Made by a program: the position numbers and the translations under genes. The notes under the pieces are model-generated. The model saw nothing but the letters and a program-made list of their open reading frames with translations. It ran no database searches and was not told the origin of the DNA. Below are positions 33,036 through 44,775 of a DNA stretch of 64,000 nt, piece by piece. Positions within the stretch are counted from its first letter, which is position 1. Each line of letters starts with the position of its first letter. This DNA is from Athripsodes cinereus (lineage: Eukaryota; Arthropoda; Insecta; Trichoptera; Leptoceridae): the NCBI GenBank assembly GCA_947579605.1, contig OX388313.1, positions 434,001 to 498,000 on the forward strand. Reading direction: 5' to 3'.

Positions 33036-33585
33036 ATCATAATATGATAATAAATTATATATGATAATAAATTATATTCAGATATTCCTTACACTTGTAG
33101 GAAGTGCAGATCTATTTGCACACCATTGAAGTGAAAGATAAGGAGATGAACCCAATTACGGTGTCAGAAACATAAATGTGCCATAAAAATTAATTAATAT
33201 AGGTATTGGTGCATAAATAACAGTGCATCTGTATCTTTTTACAAATTAGGAAGCATGTGGAGGTGGGTTTTATTATTTGCATGACAATACACTCGTCATC
33301 TGTACATTGAACTCCGCCTTTTTATTGTAACTGCAACACAGCACAATGCACATGTCGAGAGTATGAAAATAATAAAATGAATCAATATCATAATAATAAT
33401 AATATATCTAGATATACATCTGGAAATATACAATTAAATAAACTTACTAATAAGTATTTTATAAGTTCGATAACTTTTTAATATGTAGGTACAACAATAT
33501 CTTTATGATTGTGAAATGAGACTTCATGTCTTACGTGATTTTCTTATTTTATTACATTATTTGTGAATGAATACAGAGCAGTTTT
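33036..33585. other. AT-rich non-coding
   Basis: No feature supported. Confidence 0.4.
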
Positions 33586-33822
33586 TCGTTGGGAAAGAAT
33601 TGGTCTCTCACTTTTTCTTGTAAGTTTTCGAGTGTTCTGTAAAAAAGACAGGAATTCAAAATAAAAAAAAAACATTTTACATCTTAAATTCAACGATGAG
33701 GTTTGCAGTCAATCCTGATTGCCTCAATTTATTGTCGGCACAGAGAGGACGGCATGCATGTTTATTACATGCAGTTGGTCTACTGGCTACCCCCGTTGTG
33801 AGATAATTATGTCATGATAGTG
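33586..33822 (+). mobile_element. SINE-A, nearly full length, aged
   Basis: Follows the family from GGGAAAGAATTGGTCTCTCA through TTTTCGAGTGTTCTGT, GCATGTTTATTACATGC and GGCTACCCCCGTTGTGAGAT to GTCATGATAGTG. Confidence 0.82.
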
Positions 33823-33882
33823 TATTTATATAAATCAGTTGTACATTAATAAATAAATTGTTACAATGATATTTGTAAACTA

Positions 33883-34128
33883 CAACTTATCAACCGACAA
33901 ACCTTCGTAGAATTTAATCATAATTAAATCATAAAATGAAAAAAAATATTTTGGAAGTAATTTCACTGTTTTTAATATGTTTGTGAGCCGGATTAATAAT
34001 TTCGCCCTCATCGTCAGGGAAATATAAAATCTTCTTAAAGAATTTTCTCTGGACCATAAACTTACATTGCACAAATAAATAAAAAAAAAACTATAAAAAT
34101 TCCAAGTGTTCACAATGAAATTACAAAT
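33883..34128 (-). mobile_element. Hairpin-family element I
   Basis: The minus-strand terminal module starts at ATG 33921 and reads MIKFYEGLSVDKL, parallel to MNFHQEPSVDKLN at 15 kb. Upstream are CCTGACGATGAGGGCGAAAT and CCGGCTCAC, the same core as in the 15-kb loop but in the opposite orientation relative to the module. Outer arms are short (GTAATTTCACTGTTT and TTCACAATGAAATTAC). The 77-codon frame over it is mostly chance. Confidence 0.65.
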
Positions 34129-35321
34129 CGCTAGTACTCGTTGAGTTAAGCTGTGGAATTCTTCGCTAATTATAAATAAATTTAATAATATTACTTATCA
34201 ACAATTCATATAATATTTTATTTGTATATATAAAGTTGTTATTATTACTGTGGCCCTTTTCTTGCTCCCGTCGTGATATTGTTATCAAAACGACCATAAT
34301 GAAGATAAGTCTGAATAAATAAAGAACTTATTATATTTATGTACATATTTGAAACAATTACATATTATCTCTGTACTTCATAATAATATCATACTAAGAC
34401 AGTCATCTCATTAGTGTATATTGTAAATAACATTATCTTATTCTAAACTAGCTGTAAAATCGGCCTCACTCGAAATCATTTCTTACACATATTTCATGAT
34501 AGAACATTATTTGGTAATTTCAAACGTGTTGCTGTTGCTGCCTCACTAGGCACAATATACCTACCTGTATCGGGGCTAACAACAAAATACAACAAATTCA
34601 TTACAAAGGGAGAAAATAAAATAAAAACAAGTACATAGAACTTCACTGGTCAAATATTGATTTATGTATTAATTTGTAATATGTACCAAAATAATAACTG
34701 TATGACTGTGCTTGGCTAATAAATAAAATAAAAATAGAATAAATAAAACACGAACACTCATTTCTCTGCCAATAGATAAAATATTATGTATGATTTCCCT
34801 TTGCAAAAACATATCCAAAAGATGAGATAATGAACAAAGACTGTTATATCTCTACCATCTTTTCTTATATTATACCTACCTCAAAAACAGTGCATCATTT
34901 TTATCTATTAATTGTGTCTTATAAAAGTCTATAGAGGACATATTAATTGACATATTTAAAAACGATATCAAATATAGATATTAATTAGATCAATATAAAT
35001 ATGTCGTACTCATTTACTTATAATAATCAAGAAATGATTTTATGTTTTATTTATTTATTTATGTATTGACCGGATGCACCAATCAATACATAAAATAATG
35101 ATTATTACAGTTTAATAATAAAGTAAAAATAGATATGTCTACCATAATATTATGACTTCTCCATTAATATTATTTTATTATGCACTTGGGATATTGTATG
35201 TTGTATGTTAAATTACATTGAGTAGCCATAAAAGCATGAATGTAGTAAAAAATGTTTTATCATGAAAATATCCTTTAGATTATTGTTTTCATTTTTAACA
35301 TTTTTTTTTTAAGTTAATACT
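34129..35321. other. AT-rich non-coding
   Basis: 35039-35060 is an (ATTT)n stretch that may be a family F tail. No coding signal. Confidence 0.4.
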
Positions 35322-35395
35322 TTTGGGTTAATTGGAAGAGATCGCGCCTTTGCGATAAACTCGCCGTCTGTATATTGATTGTATTTAATTTGAAT
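35322..35395 (+). repeat. LINE 3' tail (CR1/L2-like)
   Basis: GGGTTAATTGGAAGAGATCG, CGCCTTTGCGATAAACTCG, then TGTATATTGATTGTA. Confidence 0.65.
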
Positions 35396-35429
35396 GTATA
35401 CCTTTTATGTAATTTATATGATTGCAAGG

Positions 35430-35833
35430 ATCTAGCAAATATTGGTATAGCTAAGTTTAAGTTAGCTTTAAAAAAGTTAATGAAGTAGATTTTTCTTCTC
35501 TTTGGGTATAGATTATTGATGATTGAAAGTGTACCTTATTGTTATTTAATTTGTACTAACATGTTTATTTTTGTACGATGTGTTTTTTTTTCTCTTTTCA
35601 AGTTTATGGAAAGTTTCAGGATTTATTCTGGTAATGTTTTTGAAATTGTTTTCTTTTTATTTACTTTTGTATTGTTTTGTTATATTGTAACAATGTAGCT
35701 CACTTCAAAACACGAGATTTTCTCTTTTTGAAGTTGAGTCATTGAAAAATAATGTTTTATTTATATGAATTTGTTTAACTATGTAAATATGTTATAAAAA
35801 AAATTATAAATAAATAAAAAAAAAAAAAAAAAA
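35430..35833 (+). pseudogene. LINE C-terminal end with 3' UTR and A tail
   Basis: NIGIAKFKLALKKLMK then stop (ending near 35489) looks like the last residues of a CR1/Jockey-like LINE protein. About 320 bases of T-rich sequence follow, ending in AATAAATAAAAA and a pure run of A (to 35833). The A tail indicates reverse transcription of a polyadenylated transcript. Identity of the element is uncertain. Confidence 0.45.
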
Positions 35834-36298
35834 TTGTTTTTTATCAATGTACAGTAAAGAATGAATAAATAAAATAAATAAATAAAGAAGAATGCTAAAA
35901 TTCCTTTCAATCTCAACTTGTAAACTTTCATTATGTACATTATACGAAGATAATCAATAATTAATAATTCACCCAATTACCTACTGTAGGTACCTACCTA
36001 TTTTTTTTACTATTGCTTATGCAAAATTTCCCATTATTCATTTTTCCATTTAATATAATATCATTCATTATTTAAATTCGACTCATAATTTGAGTAATAT
36101 TATTAATTTGATGTACATTCTTAATTGTGCGTATATTAAAAGATTCATTACATATTGTTGTGTATTGTTATCTAATGTGTCATCCTATAAACGATTTCAA
36201 TACAACGTCTTTGTTCACTATTATACTTCTGTTCAGTACATTTGGCAGTACCTACCAGTGCGTCATTATTTGATGATAGCGGCTGTGACAAAATGAAA
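35834..36298. other. AT-rich non-coding
   Basis: Short AAATA repeats at 35856-35886. Nothing else. Confidence 0.4.
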
Positions 36299-36515
36299 TA
36301 CATGCACATTATTTTATGAGCAGAGTCGAGAACTTCCCGTTAATACGTTATCCGTTAATTAACGATGCAAAAATGTGAAAAAAAATATATTTATCCTTCA
36401 ATCCTACACGTATTTTATTTTATGAGCAGAGTCGAGAACTTCGCGTTAATACGTTATCCGTTAATTAACGATGCGAAAATGTGCACAGTTTTTTTTTATC
36501 CTTCAATCACAAAAA
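36299..36515. repeat. Tandem duplication, 106-bp unit
   Basis: TATGAGCAGAGTCGAGAACT begins at 36315 and again at 36421. Both copies continue through GTTAATACGTTATCCGTTAA and TTAACGATGC to TTATCCTTCAATC. Confidence 0.88.
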
Positions 36516-36545
36516 TCATTAATGGATCTACGAACGTACGATCAC

Positions 36546-36680
36546 GATATATCTCACAAATAGGGCAGCCAGCAGACCAATCGCATGTAATGAACAAACA
36601 ATATATACAATCTGTCGTCTCAGTGCCGACAAAAATTAAGACATTCAGGATGGGTGGCATACTTCACATTCTAAAAAAAA
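36546..36680 (-). mobile_element. SINE-A, 3' half, aged
   Basis: TCTCACAAATAGGGCAGCCA, CAGACCAATCGCATGTAATG and AAGACATTCAGGATGGGTGG on the reverse strand. Confidence 0.7.
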
Positions 36681-38925
36681 TAACGACTCGATAACCGATT
36701 TTTTTTCGTTAAATGTTAAATCTTTGATTGTACGCGCCCAGTTCTTATGTGTAAAGAGAGAAAATCATTAGAAAAGTGAGTTTAAATTGTCTCACTGACT
36801 CATCATCTCTGTGATTAATATAATAATATGTAGGTATACAAGGACAGAGTTGTAAAAATGTTATTAACATCATCGAATACTAAAATACTAAATGTTATAA
36901 AAAAAAGGAAAAGGAAAATCTTTGTACGAATTACATTTATGTTATGCATAATTATTTTTGGTCCCCGATGTCCACATCATACAGATTGTTCATATTGTTT
37001 ATTCTTACTTTCCATTAGTCATTTGGGAATATTTATTGTTGAATATAACAGGCAAAGTTTAAATAAATCACAAGTTAATTGCTTCGTTTGTGGGAAGACG
37101 GTATTGTGGACATGTTTTTGGTATTAAATTTTATACGAGTGAGTACTTACCTAAATTTAAATTTACTCTATTCCATATTTAAAGGCAATCTAGTAGTTGT
37201 TTACTAGGGAACAGGCTATTTCAGTTGGTCTCCTGGAAAACGTTTTAAAGAAACGTATCAAAAATTTAAGGACATCGGTAACATTGTTTCATCCAAATTG
37301 CCTCTTGTTTTAATAAGAGGGAAAACGTTGTAACCACCCTTAAAAACGTTTCGTAAAATGGTGATATTCTTGCACCAAAATAGTTGCATGCAATGCTAAA
37401 ACATTTTCTCGATATGAATAACATTGTAGGTATCTGCGCATTTTAGATCTTTATAAAACACTTTTAAAACGCTTTAGATGCCAATTACAAAAGTTTTCCA
37501 CCGAATTCGCTAGTTTTTTTTGTTATATTAAGTGTTTTGTAATCGTAGAAATAATAATTCGATTCCTTTGTTCACTGTCAAACATGAAATCGATTATCAA
37601 TCGGCAGCTACATTTTATAAAATACACTTGATCCAATATGAATATATTAATAATTAAATATTTATTTACACAAAAGATGCATCGTCACAGTTGCAGCAAT
37701 CTTCATTACGCTAACTTGTATTGCGAAATATTCCAGTCTTTAGTATAAAGTGAGTAAGTATACTTGTATAAAGTGTGTGTTTTATTGTGATAGAAGTTCA
37801 CCTCGACGTATTGAGCACACAGTACCTACACAGCACGACATTAGTTCTGTTGTTAGTTCAAGATCGCGTGTGTCCTTATGGTGCAACCAGTAGTCGGTAA
37901 ACTGTAACTAGAATGTATAAAATAAAGCCTCTGTTTTTATATAATTATAATTACTAGCGTCGTTTTACCTGATTGATGAAATACCTAAATATCAAATTGA
38001 GAAATTAACAATTGCAGATAGTATAAATACTTTCTTAAGAAATTGCAAAAAATTAAGGAAAATTATTTAACTTGGTAGCATCATATTTTAAATATTTTTG
38101 ACAGTTTTATTCTTGTTCTATCTTGATTTGACTCAATTACAAAAAAAAAATAATAAAAAAAATAATTAACAATGAAAAAAATGCACAAACTTACTGTATG
38201 ATTAAATCCATAAATGTGTTATATACTAAACAAAATGAATTAATGATTATATGACTGTATAAATGTGTGAACAAACCATCAAATCAATGAATTAAATAAG
38301 GGAAAATAGATTCGACAATGCTTTTTTTTTAATATCCATTTTATATAAATCAATATGCATGCCACTTATTAACAAAATCCTAAGATTTCATAGTTAATAA
38401 ATCAAAACTTTCACCTACAGTAATAAGGATCGTCGATAACCGAAATCAACGAAAACACAGGTATTAGTGTAATTGTATAAAGATACTAAAAAAAACACTC
38501 CACAAACACACCCCTATAGCGACACACCCTGGGGAAGGTCGTTCACCCTCGGAGTAGTGTATCAGGGTAGCCCTGTGTAAGAACACTATACAATAATAAT
38601 AATATGTGTACATAATCTATACAGAATGACCACTCCTAGACGTATTCCGACATTCACCCTCGCTCCCCTCATACTCCCACATACACACATACAGTGTGTA
38701 TAATAATTCATATCATTACATATTATGTATAGAGCAGTTATTCAATTTTGGTTTTCATTTAATAAACATTATGTTTTATTTCTTTATACGCCCTTTTCCC
38801 ACTTGGCAAGTATCAATTTGCAAATTAGTATAACCCATATAGACAGAAACTCATTACATATATATTTATACACCCTTACGTCATGCTTAACCCGTGAATT
38901 TCCCAGAAGAGAATAATTATTCACC
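36681..38925. other. Long non-coding stretch
   Basis: About 2.2 kb without a recognised element. 37782-37930 is GC-richer and ends in ATAAAATAAAGCCTCTG, which looks like a polyadenylation region of an LTR or a transcript. 38515-38575 (CACACCCTGGGGAAGGTCGT) is another GC-rich pocket. Neither can be identified. Confidence 0.35.
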
Positions 38926-38985
38926 CACATTTTTCTTTCAGTTTTCTAATGTCCCATTGTAAAAGACAGGTATTCCTAAAAAATC
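38926..38985 (+). mobile_element. SINE-A, 5' scrap
   Basis: CAGTTTTCTAATGTCC and TGTAAAAGACAGGTATTCC. Confidence 0.45.
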
Positions 38986-39187
38986 ACGTCAATTTTTTTT
39001 GACTTCTTCGACTCATCAATAAATTATACGAATATCACTCGTTTTAAACGTTTCATTATTCATGACACGAAAATGAAAACTCGTATGACTATTTTAATTT
39101 TGGGAGATACAGAAAGAGAGTCTTCCACACATCAGGTTTCCGGTTCATATTTTGAATTTTCATTTAAGAAAATTTACGAATAAGTAG

Positions 39188-39310
39188 GTATATTATTTAT
39201 TTATTAACAAAGTATACGGCTAAATAGCCTTTACAGTACAATAACTTAAAAAAACATACTTGGAAGAAACACAATCAATATACAAGAGGCAATAAATATA
39301 ACAACATAAC
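39188..39310 (-). repeat. (AATA)n-tailed LINE 3' end, family F
   Basis: Minus strand AAAGGCTATTTAGCCGTATA followed by TAATAAATAAATAA. Confidence 0.65.
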
Positions 39311-40057
39311 AATAGAAACTACTGGATATTCTCAACGGAAAGCATGTACGTAGATTAGTATCCTATAATTTTCAGTTTACTGCCATATTTTTTAACATTT
39401 TTGTAATCACATTGTTTTGTATAGTTTATAAGTTTAACGAATTTATAAAAATATAGCTAAAGCTCTAATAATAATTACTAATAAGATATATCTAACAAAT
39501 TGTCCAACCCTTGTGTAATTAAACATTCATCCCTTTCTATACATATATTGCGAGTTTTGTGTTGTTTTTATCAACAGCGCACATGAGTTAGTATTTAATA
39601 TTATTTATTGGCTCAACATTCGTGACGTCATGACATTCTGCTATTTTTATGCATACATTACATTATAATATTATATGTAAATACATACATTATATTGTAT
39701 ATCATACATTTTGATATTTATTCAGCAACAAGCACAGTTGATGTAAAGTATTATCGGCTAATTGAAATATATCTATTCTTAACTAAGAGTCTTGTTACTT
39801 TTTGAAACATCAGCTTAAAAATGCTGAGAAGCAAAAGATTAATAAACAAACCTTTTCTTTTAAAGAAATTCTATGCTTTACAAATCTTTCTACAGTACTA
39901 AAAGTGCCCTAATCTTTTATGAAATAAAAAATGTTTTTTGGATAAGGCCTTTTTTATTTCAGACCAAATCTGCTTAGAGTGCATATAAACCATAAGTTTT
40001 ATAATTAGGTAGGAACACTTTTCAGCATCTTAGCCATAAGATTAATAAATTAATTTT
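39311..40057. other. AT-rich non-coding
   Basis: No feature supported. Confidence 0.4.
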
Positions 40058-40250
40058 CTTCTTCTTGCCCTTATTTGATCATAAACTCTTCTGTCTGTAT
40101 CACTGTTTCTAGGAAAATTGATTCCTCTAATCCTAGTCATTCATCACACTTGTTCTTACCACTTGCCAGCTTTTTCTGGGCACCATGCACCAGTTCTCCT
40201 GGCTTTTCTAACAACTAAGATAGGTATATGACGTAGTCTACCTTTTATCA
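40058..40250 (-). pseudogene. Possible LINE remnant
   Basis: Minus strand reads VVRKARRTGAWCPEKAGKW, stops, then NFPRNSDTDRRVYDQIRARR and a GAAGAAGAA tail. The GAA tail and arginine-rich end are LINE-like, but no diagnostic motif is present. Confidence 0.35.
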
Positions 40251-40458
40251 CTAAGCTTATAATATGTGGAATAATATCAAATGATTTCGATCAATCGAAA
40301 TTTTGCAAATAGCCTAGGATCGTTGCAAAGAAATGTTTAACGATATACAGTTGTTTTTTTTCATTTATTGCATGATTTTAAGCTGTAGGCGTTATAATAT
40401 TTCGCTTGCCCATTATGTTTGATAATAATATTATTACAAACACATTTTCATTCCACAG

Positions 40459-40527
40459 ACGGACCCGTCCTAGAATTCGCGTGGTTCGTCCAGTTCCATA
40501 ATATTATTAGATACAATGTTGTAGTAG
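40459..40527 (+). CDS. Possible internal coding exon, unknown protein
   Basis: TTTTCATTCCACAG ends at 40458 as a good splice acceptor. GTATGT after 40527 is a good donor. The 69 bases between are open with two leading bases and one trailing base: GPVLEFAWFVQFHNIIRYNV, then VV. The length is a multiple of three. The first half uses GC-ending codons (CCC, GTC, TTC, GCG, GTC, CAG). I recognise no protein, the second half is AT-rich, and no partner exon is visible nearby. Confidence 0.22.
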
Positions 40528-40824
40528 GTATGTTCTGCATGACAAGCCTGCATGATGCGTGTCTGTGATCGCCACCATGCAGGAATGTCGACTATGTAAA
40601 TACTAAACTATATAATTATTGTATTTTTCTTGCTTTTGTAAAGCACAGACTGATTTATATACCTGCAATATGATCCATTCATTTATTAAGAATATTATCG
40701 AATAAAAACAACACAAATAAATACACACTGATTCAACTCAGCCAAGTTTATTTATCGAGTAGATAGATATATGTACGTGGTGATTCGTACACCTTTACTA
40801 TTTTATTTAATGCCTCTATGTACA

Positions 40825-40960
40825 TATTTATTTATTTATTTATTCCAACATACGGCGTTAGCCTTTTACATGTATAAAAAATAATATATGACAGACACAA
40901 AAAGCACATAAAAGTAAATTCAAACAAGACAGAAAGACATAAATTATTAATGCATAATCG
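40825..40960 (-). repeat. (AATA)n-tailed LINE 3' end, family F
   Basis: AAAAGGCTAACGCCGTATG then an (AATA)n tail on the minus strand. Confidence 0.6.
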
Positions 40961-41276
40961 AAAACAATATAAATAAATTAATATATACATAATATAAATA
41001 GATTAATATACTTATACATAATATGTCACATGAACAGTGATCGCTATGAAGAATAAAGATAATAAATATGTAATACCTAAGTTTAAAGAGTACTCTTAAC
41101 CAAGCCTAACTCGATTCATAAGCGTCGAAACTCTGTGTTGTGCACTCCATAAGGAAGTTCACATATGTATGTGTATCATATACAACATACCTACCTAGTT
41201 AATACGTATTTAAATAGGTTGACTATGGATGAGTGTGATCAATTGGAATGATTAATTTGGAGTAGTTCAAAAACAT

Positions 41277-41520
41277 CCCGTGGAACACCCGGTAAAGAAT
41301 TGGTCTCCCACTCTTCTCCATAAGTTTTCGAGTGTCCTGTAAAAGGCAGGTGTTCGAAAAAATAAGACACTTTACATCTTAAATTCAGCGTTGAAGTTTG
41401 CCACCCATCCTGAATGTCTTGATTTTATATTGGCACGGAGAAGACAGCTTGCATGTTTTATATGCAGTTGGTCTGCTGGCTGCCCCACTTGTGGGATATG
41501 CCGTGATGGTTCGTTGCCGC
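41277..41520 (+). mobile_element. SINE-A, full length with 12-bp target duplication
   Basis: Runs from CCCGTGGAACACCCGG to GCCGTGATGGTTCGTTGCCGC. GTTCAAAAACAT (41265-41276) and GTTCAAAAATAT (41521-41532) flank it, a 12-bp duplication with one mismatch. Confidence 0.88.
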
Positions 41521-41563
41521 GTTCAAAAATATGTTAAATAGACAATTGTTTTTATATAAAATC

Positions 41564-41656
41564 ACCGCAAGGGCCCATTCAAGAATCATAACACCTCCTG
41601 AACAAGAGGGTCTTTAACCCTGCCTTGAACACGTCCACACTCTCCAGAGTTCGGAA
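41564..41656 (-). pseudogene. LINE C-terminal end
   Basis: Minus strand reads RTLESVDVFKAGLKTLLFRR, CYDS, stop. E-S-V-x-x-F-K...L-K-x-x-L-F is the standard end of CR1/Jockey-like LINE proteins. Same family as 14250-14350. Confidence 0.7.
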
Positions 41657-41663
41657 ACCATAG

Positions 41664-41689
41664 GGATGATGATGATGATGATGATGATT
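41664..41689. repeat. (GAT)n microsatellite
   Basis: Seven or more GAT units between two LINE ends. Confidence 0.85.
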
Positions 41690-41790
41690 CTGGATAATTT
41701 TGTTTTGACGCCGTTTAACAGTCCCTAGACCGTCTCAAGGGCGCCGGTGAAGAGTGCAGTTTTCAATTTGCTTCTGAAGCTGGTGACAAC
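41690..41790 (-). pseudogene. LINE C-terminal end, second family
   Basis: Minus strand reads VVTSFRSKLKTALFTGALET, V, stop, the same kind of terminal LINE segment (S-F-R-S-K-L-K-x-A-L-F). It ends next to the GAT repeat, a plausible microsatellite tail. Confidence 0.65.
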
Positions 41791-41854
41791 CTGATTGTCT
41801 CTCAATTATAGGGATATTGAATATCTCCTATAATGAGCCAACTGTTGATATCAC

Positions 41855-42100
41855 CTGTATAAATTGGTGTCCAGTGTGCCTTTGAGTCATGAGATGCTGG
41901 GTTCGGCTCCCAGCAGGGCAAAATGAAGAATGAACTTTTTCAAATTGTCCTGGGTCTGGGTGTTACATTTGAATGTGTTAAGTGAATTGTACATATTGTG
42001 TATTGTCACCATGTTACTACGCATAATACAAGATTCATATGATATCTGTTTGGGATTGGCTCGATCTATGTGAATTGTCTATAATTATGTAATGCTATGT
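41855..42100 (+). mobile_element. Lepidopteran-type tRNA-derived SINE, aged
   Basis: GCTGGGTTCGGCTCCCAGCA is a good B box in a tRNA-like stem. It is followed by GGGCAAAATG, then CTGGGTCTGGGTGT, a body common to lepidopteran SINEs. The A-box side (GTGTCCAGTGTGCC) is worn. Confidence 0.7.
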
Positions 42101-42387
42101 TAAATACTAAGGAAATTACTGAAAATAAAATTCAATTTAGTCTGAAATCATTATTATGTAAAATGTAGCGTGTACTGTATGCGTACTTATTGTCCCATTC
42201 ACGATGTTTGAAAAGACACTACTCAATACACTTTAAACATTTCTATTACAAACACAACAGTCTTTCTTACTGTCACGCTATTGTTACATATTTTCATCAC
42301 TTCCATTGATTCGTATACAATGACAATTACAATAAATTCAATAGGTTTGTTTAGTATGTATTTCGTGTTTCATCAAATTTGATGAAA

Positions 42388-42470
42388 CGGAACACCTGCC
42401 TTTTGCAGGATACTGAAAAACTTACGGAAAACAGTGGAAGACCATTTTTTTGCCGGGTGCTTCACGGAGA
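42388..42470 (-). mobile_element. SINE-A, 5' third
   Basis: GGAACACCTGCCTTTTGCAG, TGGAAGACCATTTTT and GCCGGGTGCTTCACGG. A second 5' scrap on the plus strand (CCGTGGAGTACTGGGCAAAG) is at 42556-42592. Confidence 0.72.
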
Positions 42471-42829
42471 ATCAATCATTAGGTTTGTCAAAATTAGATT
42501 TACTTGAAAACGATATGATACCTACAGATATTCACTACCACGATGATTTATTTTCACGTGCCGTGGAGTACTGGGCAAAGAATATGTGTCCTGTATTTCT
42601 TGGAAAATAACGAAAGCAGGGGAGTAACTGTTACGTGATGTGGACAATTTTGATTTTTATTAAAAAAGGTGAAATTTTGGAAATTTAATGTACCTAATGA
42701 TGGAGTAAAATTTTATACAATACTTAGTAAGATTCCAATACAATCATTTTTAATAATATGGCGAGGTGCTAGGCGTTTTATAGATATAATAATATGTATA
42801 ATATTACATTGTGTATAGCGGTCCCACTC

Positions 42830-42955
42830 AGCTGATTGGCAGAAGTAAAGAAACCTGTTTGCTATTTAATTTATGTCTCTGCCTGCCGAGGTCTTCGGCC
42901 CCAAGGATACGCCGAGCCTCGCTTGACAACTCAAACACTATCTATACCTATGCAT
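42830..42955 (-). other. GC-rich open segment, unassigned
   Basis: Minus strand is open for 36 codons: VFELSSEARRILGAEDLGRQ, then RHKLNSKQVSLLLPIS and stop. AAACAG/GTTTCT inside it could be a splice donor. It may be an exon or a fragment of a retrotransposon protein. No match recognised. Confidence 0.28.
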
Positions 42956-43734
42956 TATACATAATTATACTTATTAATAACTTTTATATATATCCACTAT
43001 CTCCTTCGCCTCCTTACTGATAGATATTCCCGCCAATTATAATTGGAAATTATGAAAAAAATATACCTCCTATAGAACTCCCAATCCTTCATTAAAAATA
43101 TTCGGGTTTCTATTTTAAATTTCATATCGTTTCGTTTTGGTATTATATGGATTTATTATTTGGTATTATAGAGATTATAGTATCTTTATATATTTTTCTA
43201 TCATAATTACTGTACTATAAATTTATTTATTTTTAGTATAAAAACACTTAAATTATTAATGCAGAGCTCAAATAAAAAAAGTGCGTTTTTTAATGGATTT
43301 ACGAGTAAACTGCGTTAGTACAAATGTGGAAATCTCATTAACTAACAAGTCAAATATTTTTGACGACTATCATTTTTTCAAATCTGCAACATTGTTTGGA
43401 CGTTAATCATCCAACCTGACCAAGTTTTTTGCCTCTAAATATGTTCCGATTGATGACTTGTTAAATTCAGTGTAAAGAACCTCTTAACAGGTGCCTACTT
43501 ATGCTAATAGTTTTTTTTTCTTCATAAAATACTGCCTAAGCACGATTGAGTTTTGCTTTTTTTATTCTTTCGAATTACGGGAATTGTGCGCCAGTCTAGC
43601 TTTATAAATATTTATTATTCTATAAATCAGAAACCAGTTTTTCTGCCTGATTTTTTTAAAAGATAAATCTGGTTTTTACTAAACTTAAACACATCCTAAA
43701 CATTTTCTCAATATGCAACACACTTGCGTTACGA
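42956..43734. other. AT-rich non-coding
   Basis: No feature supported. Confidence 0.4.
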
Positions 43735-43825
43735 AGATAGAGTTGGTTGGCTCGATTCGAACACGAAACATATCGGTTAAATGCCTGAGACTCTACAATC
43801 AAACCACTGACGACGTCGTGGTTTT
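43735..43825 (-). mobile_element. tRNA-like SINE head, aged
   Basis: Minus strand CAGTGGTTTGATTGTAGAG resembles an A box and GTGTTCGAATCGAGCC a B box at tRNA-like spacing. Too worn to be a functional tRNA. Confidence 0.5.
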
Positions 43826-44339
43826 TTTATGATATAATATTTATCGACCTATTTAATTAAAGGTAGAACAAAACTACATTTTCAAACGCAAACTCCTATG
43901 CTTTAATTCCTGGTCAGATAAACTGACGTAGGTACTTACTTCCGATGGCCGAATAACCCTTGAAGAGCTTTGGCTTCTAAAACAATACATAGATCTTCAA
44001 ATTTAAAGCAGTGGATTGCCAGTCGTCTTAAGCATTTCGCTCCTCTAGATCTCGATTGATATTATCTAGCAACTCTGAGTGTATGGTGTATCAAAGCATT
44101 TGACATGTTTTCTTATATCAATTGTCTTCAATAATCGATCCTGAAGATAAAAATAGACTTAGTTCTAAAACGTCATCACTTTTCATACGAAGATGGCTAA
44201 CTCGTAGAATCAAAATTACTTACTACCAAAATTATGAAGAAATAAATCGAAATACAATCTTTGAAAGGACACTACATTAGTTTACATTTTCACGATTGGA
44301 TTTGTAAATAAACTAATTAATATCTTATTACAATATCCC
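43826..44339. other. Non-coding with a Penelope-like core
   Basis: Near 44139, ATCCTGAAGATAAAAATAG followed by CTAAAACGTC resembles the CTGAAGAT...GAAACG core seen at 8.6 and 60.2 kb. Too diverged to delimit an element. Confidence 0.3.
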
Positions 44340-44440
44340 TTCCTCGCGTCTAAGTATGGAAGCAGCAGTAGACCCTCTGAGTAATCCCTTTCCACTTGTG
44401 TCTGCCCTGAACCATGCGAAGACCGTCCGGAATATAATTT
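44340..44440 (-). pseudogene. Possible LINE C-terminal remnant
   Basis: Minus strand reads PDGLRMVQGRHKWKGITQRV, then YCCFHT and stop. V-Q-x-R-x-x-W is LINE-like, but the segment is short. Confidence 0.4.
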
Positions 44441-44627
44441 ATTACGTATAGGTACAGAAAACTAATTTGTTTCTTCAAATGTTACCAATGTAATCTTTCT
44501 AACATATCGTTTTTAAGTTTTGCACATCTTAATATTATATTCCTGACAAACCATAAAAGGACCCCTAAAATAAAAAAGTAAAACAATCGATGTCTTTCAA
44601 ACCTAGCAACATCAATGTGTTTGGTCG

Positions 44628-44775
44628 TATTTTTCTTCTTCTTTCTGTGCCATGTCAGGTCCCACCAACGTTGGCGATCACTCCAGCGAAAACCTCCCTG
44701 TCCTGTGCTGCTCTGAACAGGTCATCCACTGTCCTCATTCGGGTCCACTCTCTAATGTCGCATTACCAATTTGAT
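44628..44775 (-). pseudogene. RTE-type LINE 3' end
   Basis: Minus strand reads RDIREWTRMRTVDDLFRAAQ, then DREVFAGVIANVGGT and stop. The motif D-L-F-R-A-A-Q-D-R-x-x-F-A-x-x-I-A-N-V is the conserved end of an RTE-type LINE protein. A GAAAGAAGAAGAAAAA tail follows. 5' truncated after ~45 codons. Confidence 0.78.

Noticed and set aside
43735..43825. Functional tRNA gene
   Set aside because: A/B-box-like words are present, but stems do not pair well and there is no clear anticodon arm. A SINE head is more likely.
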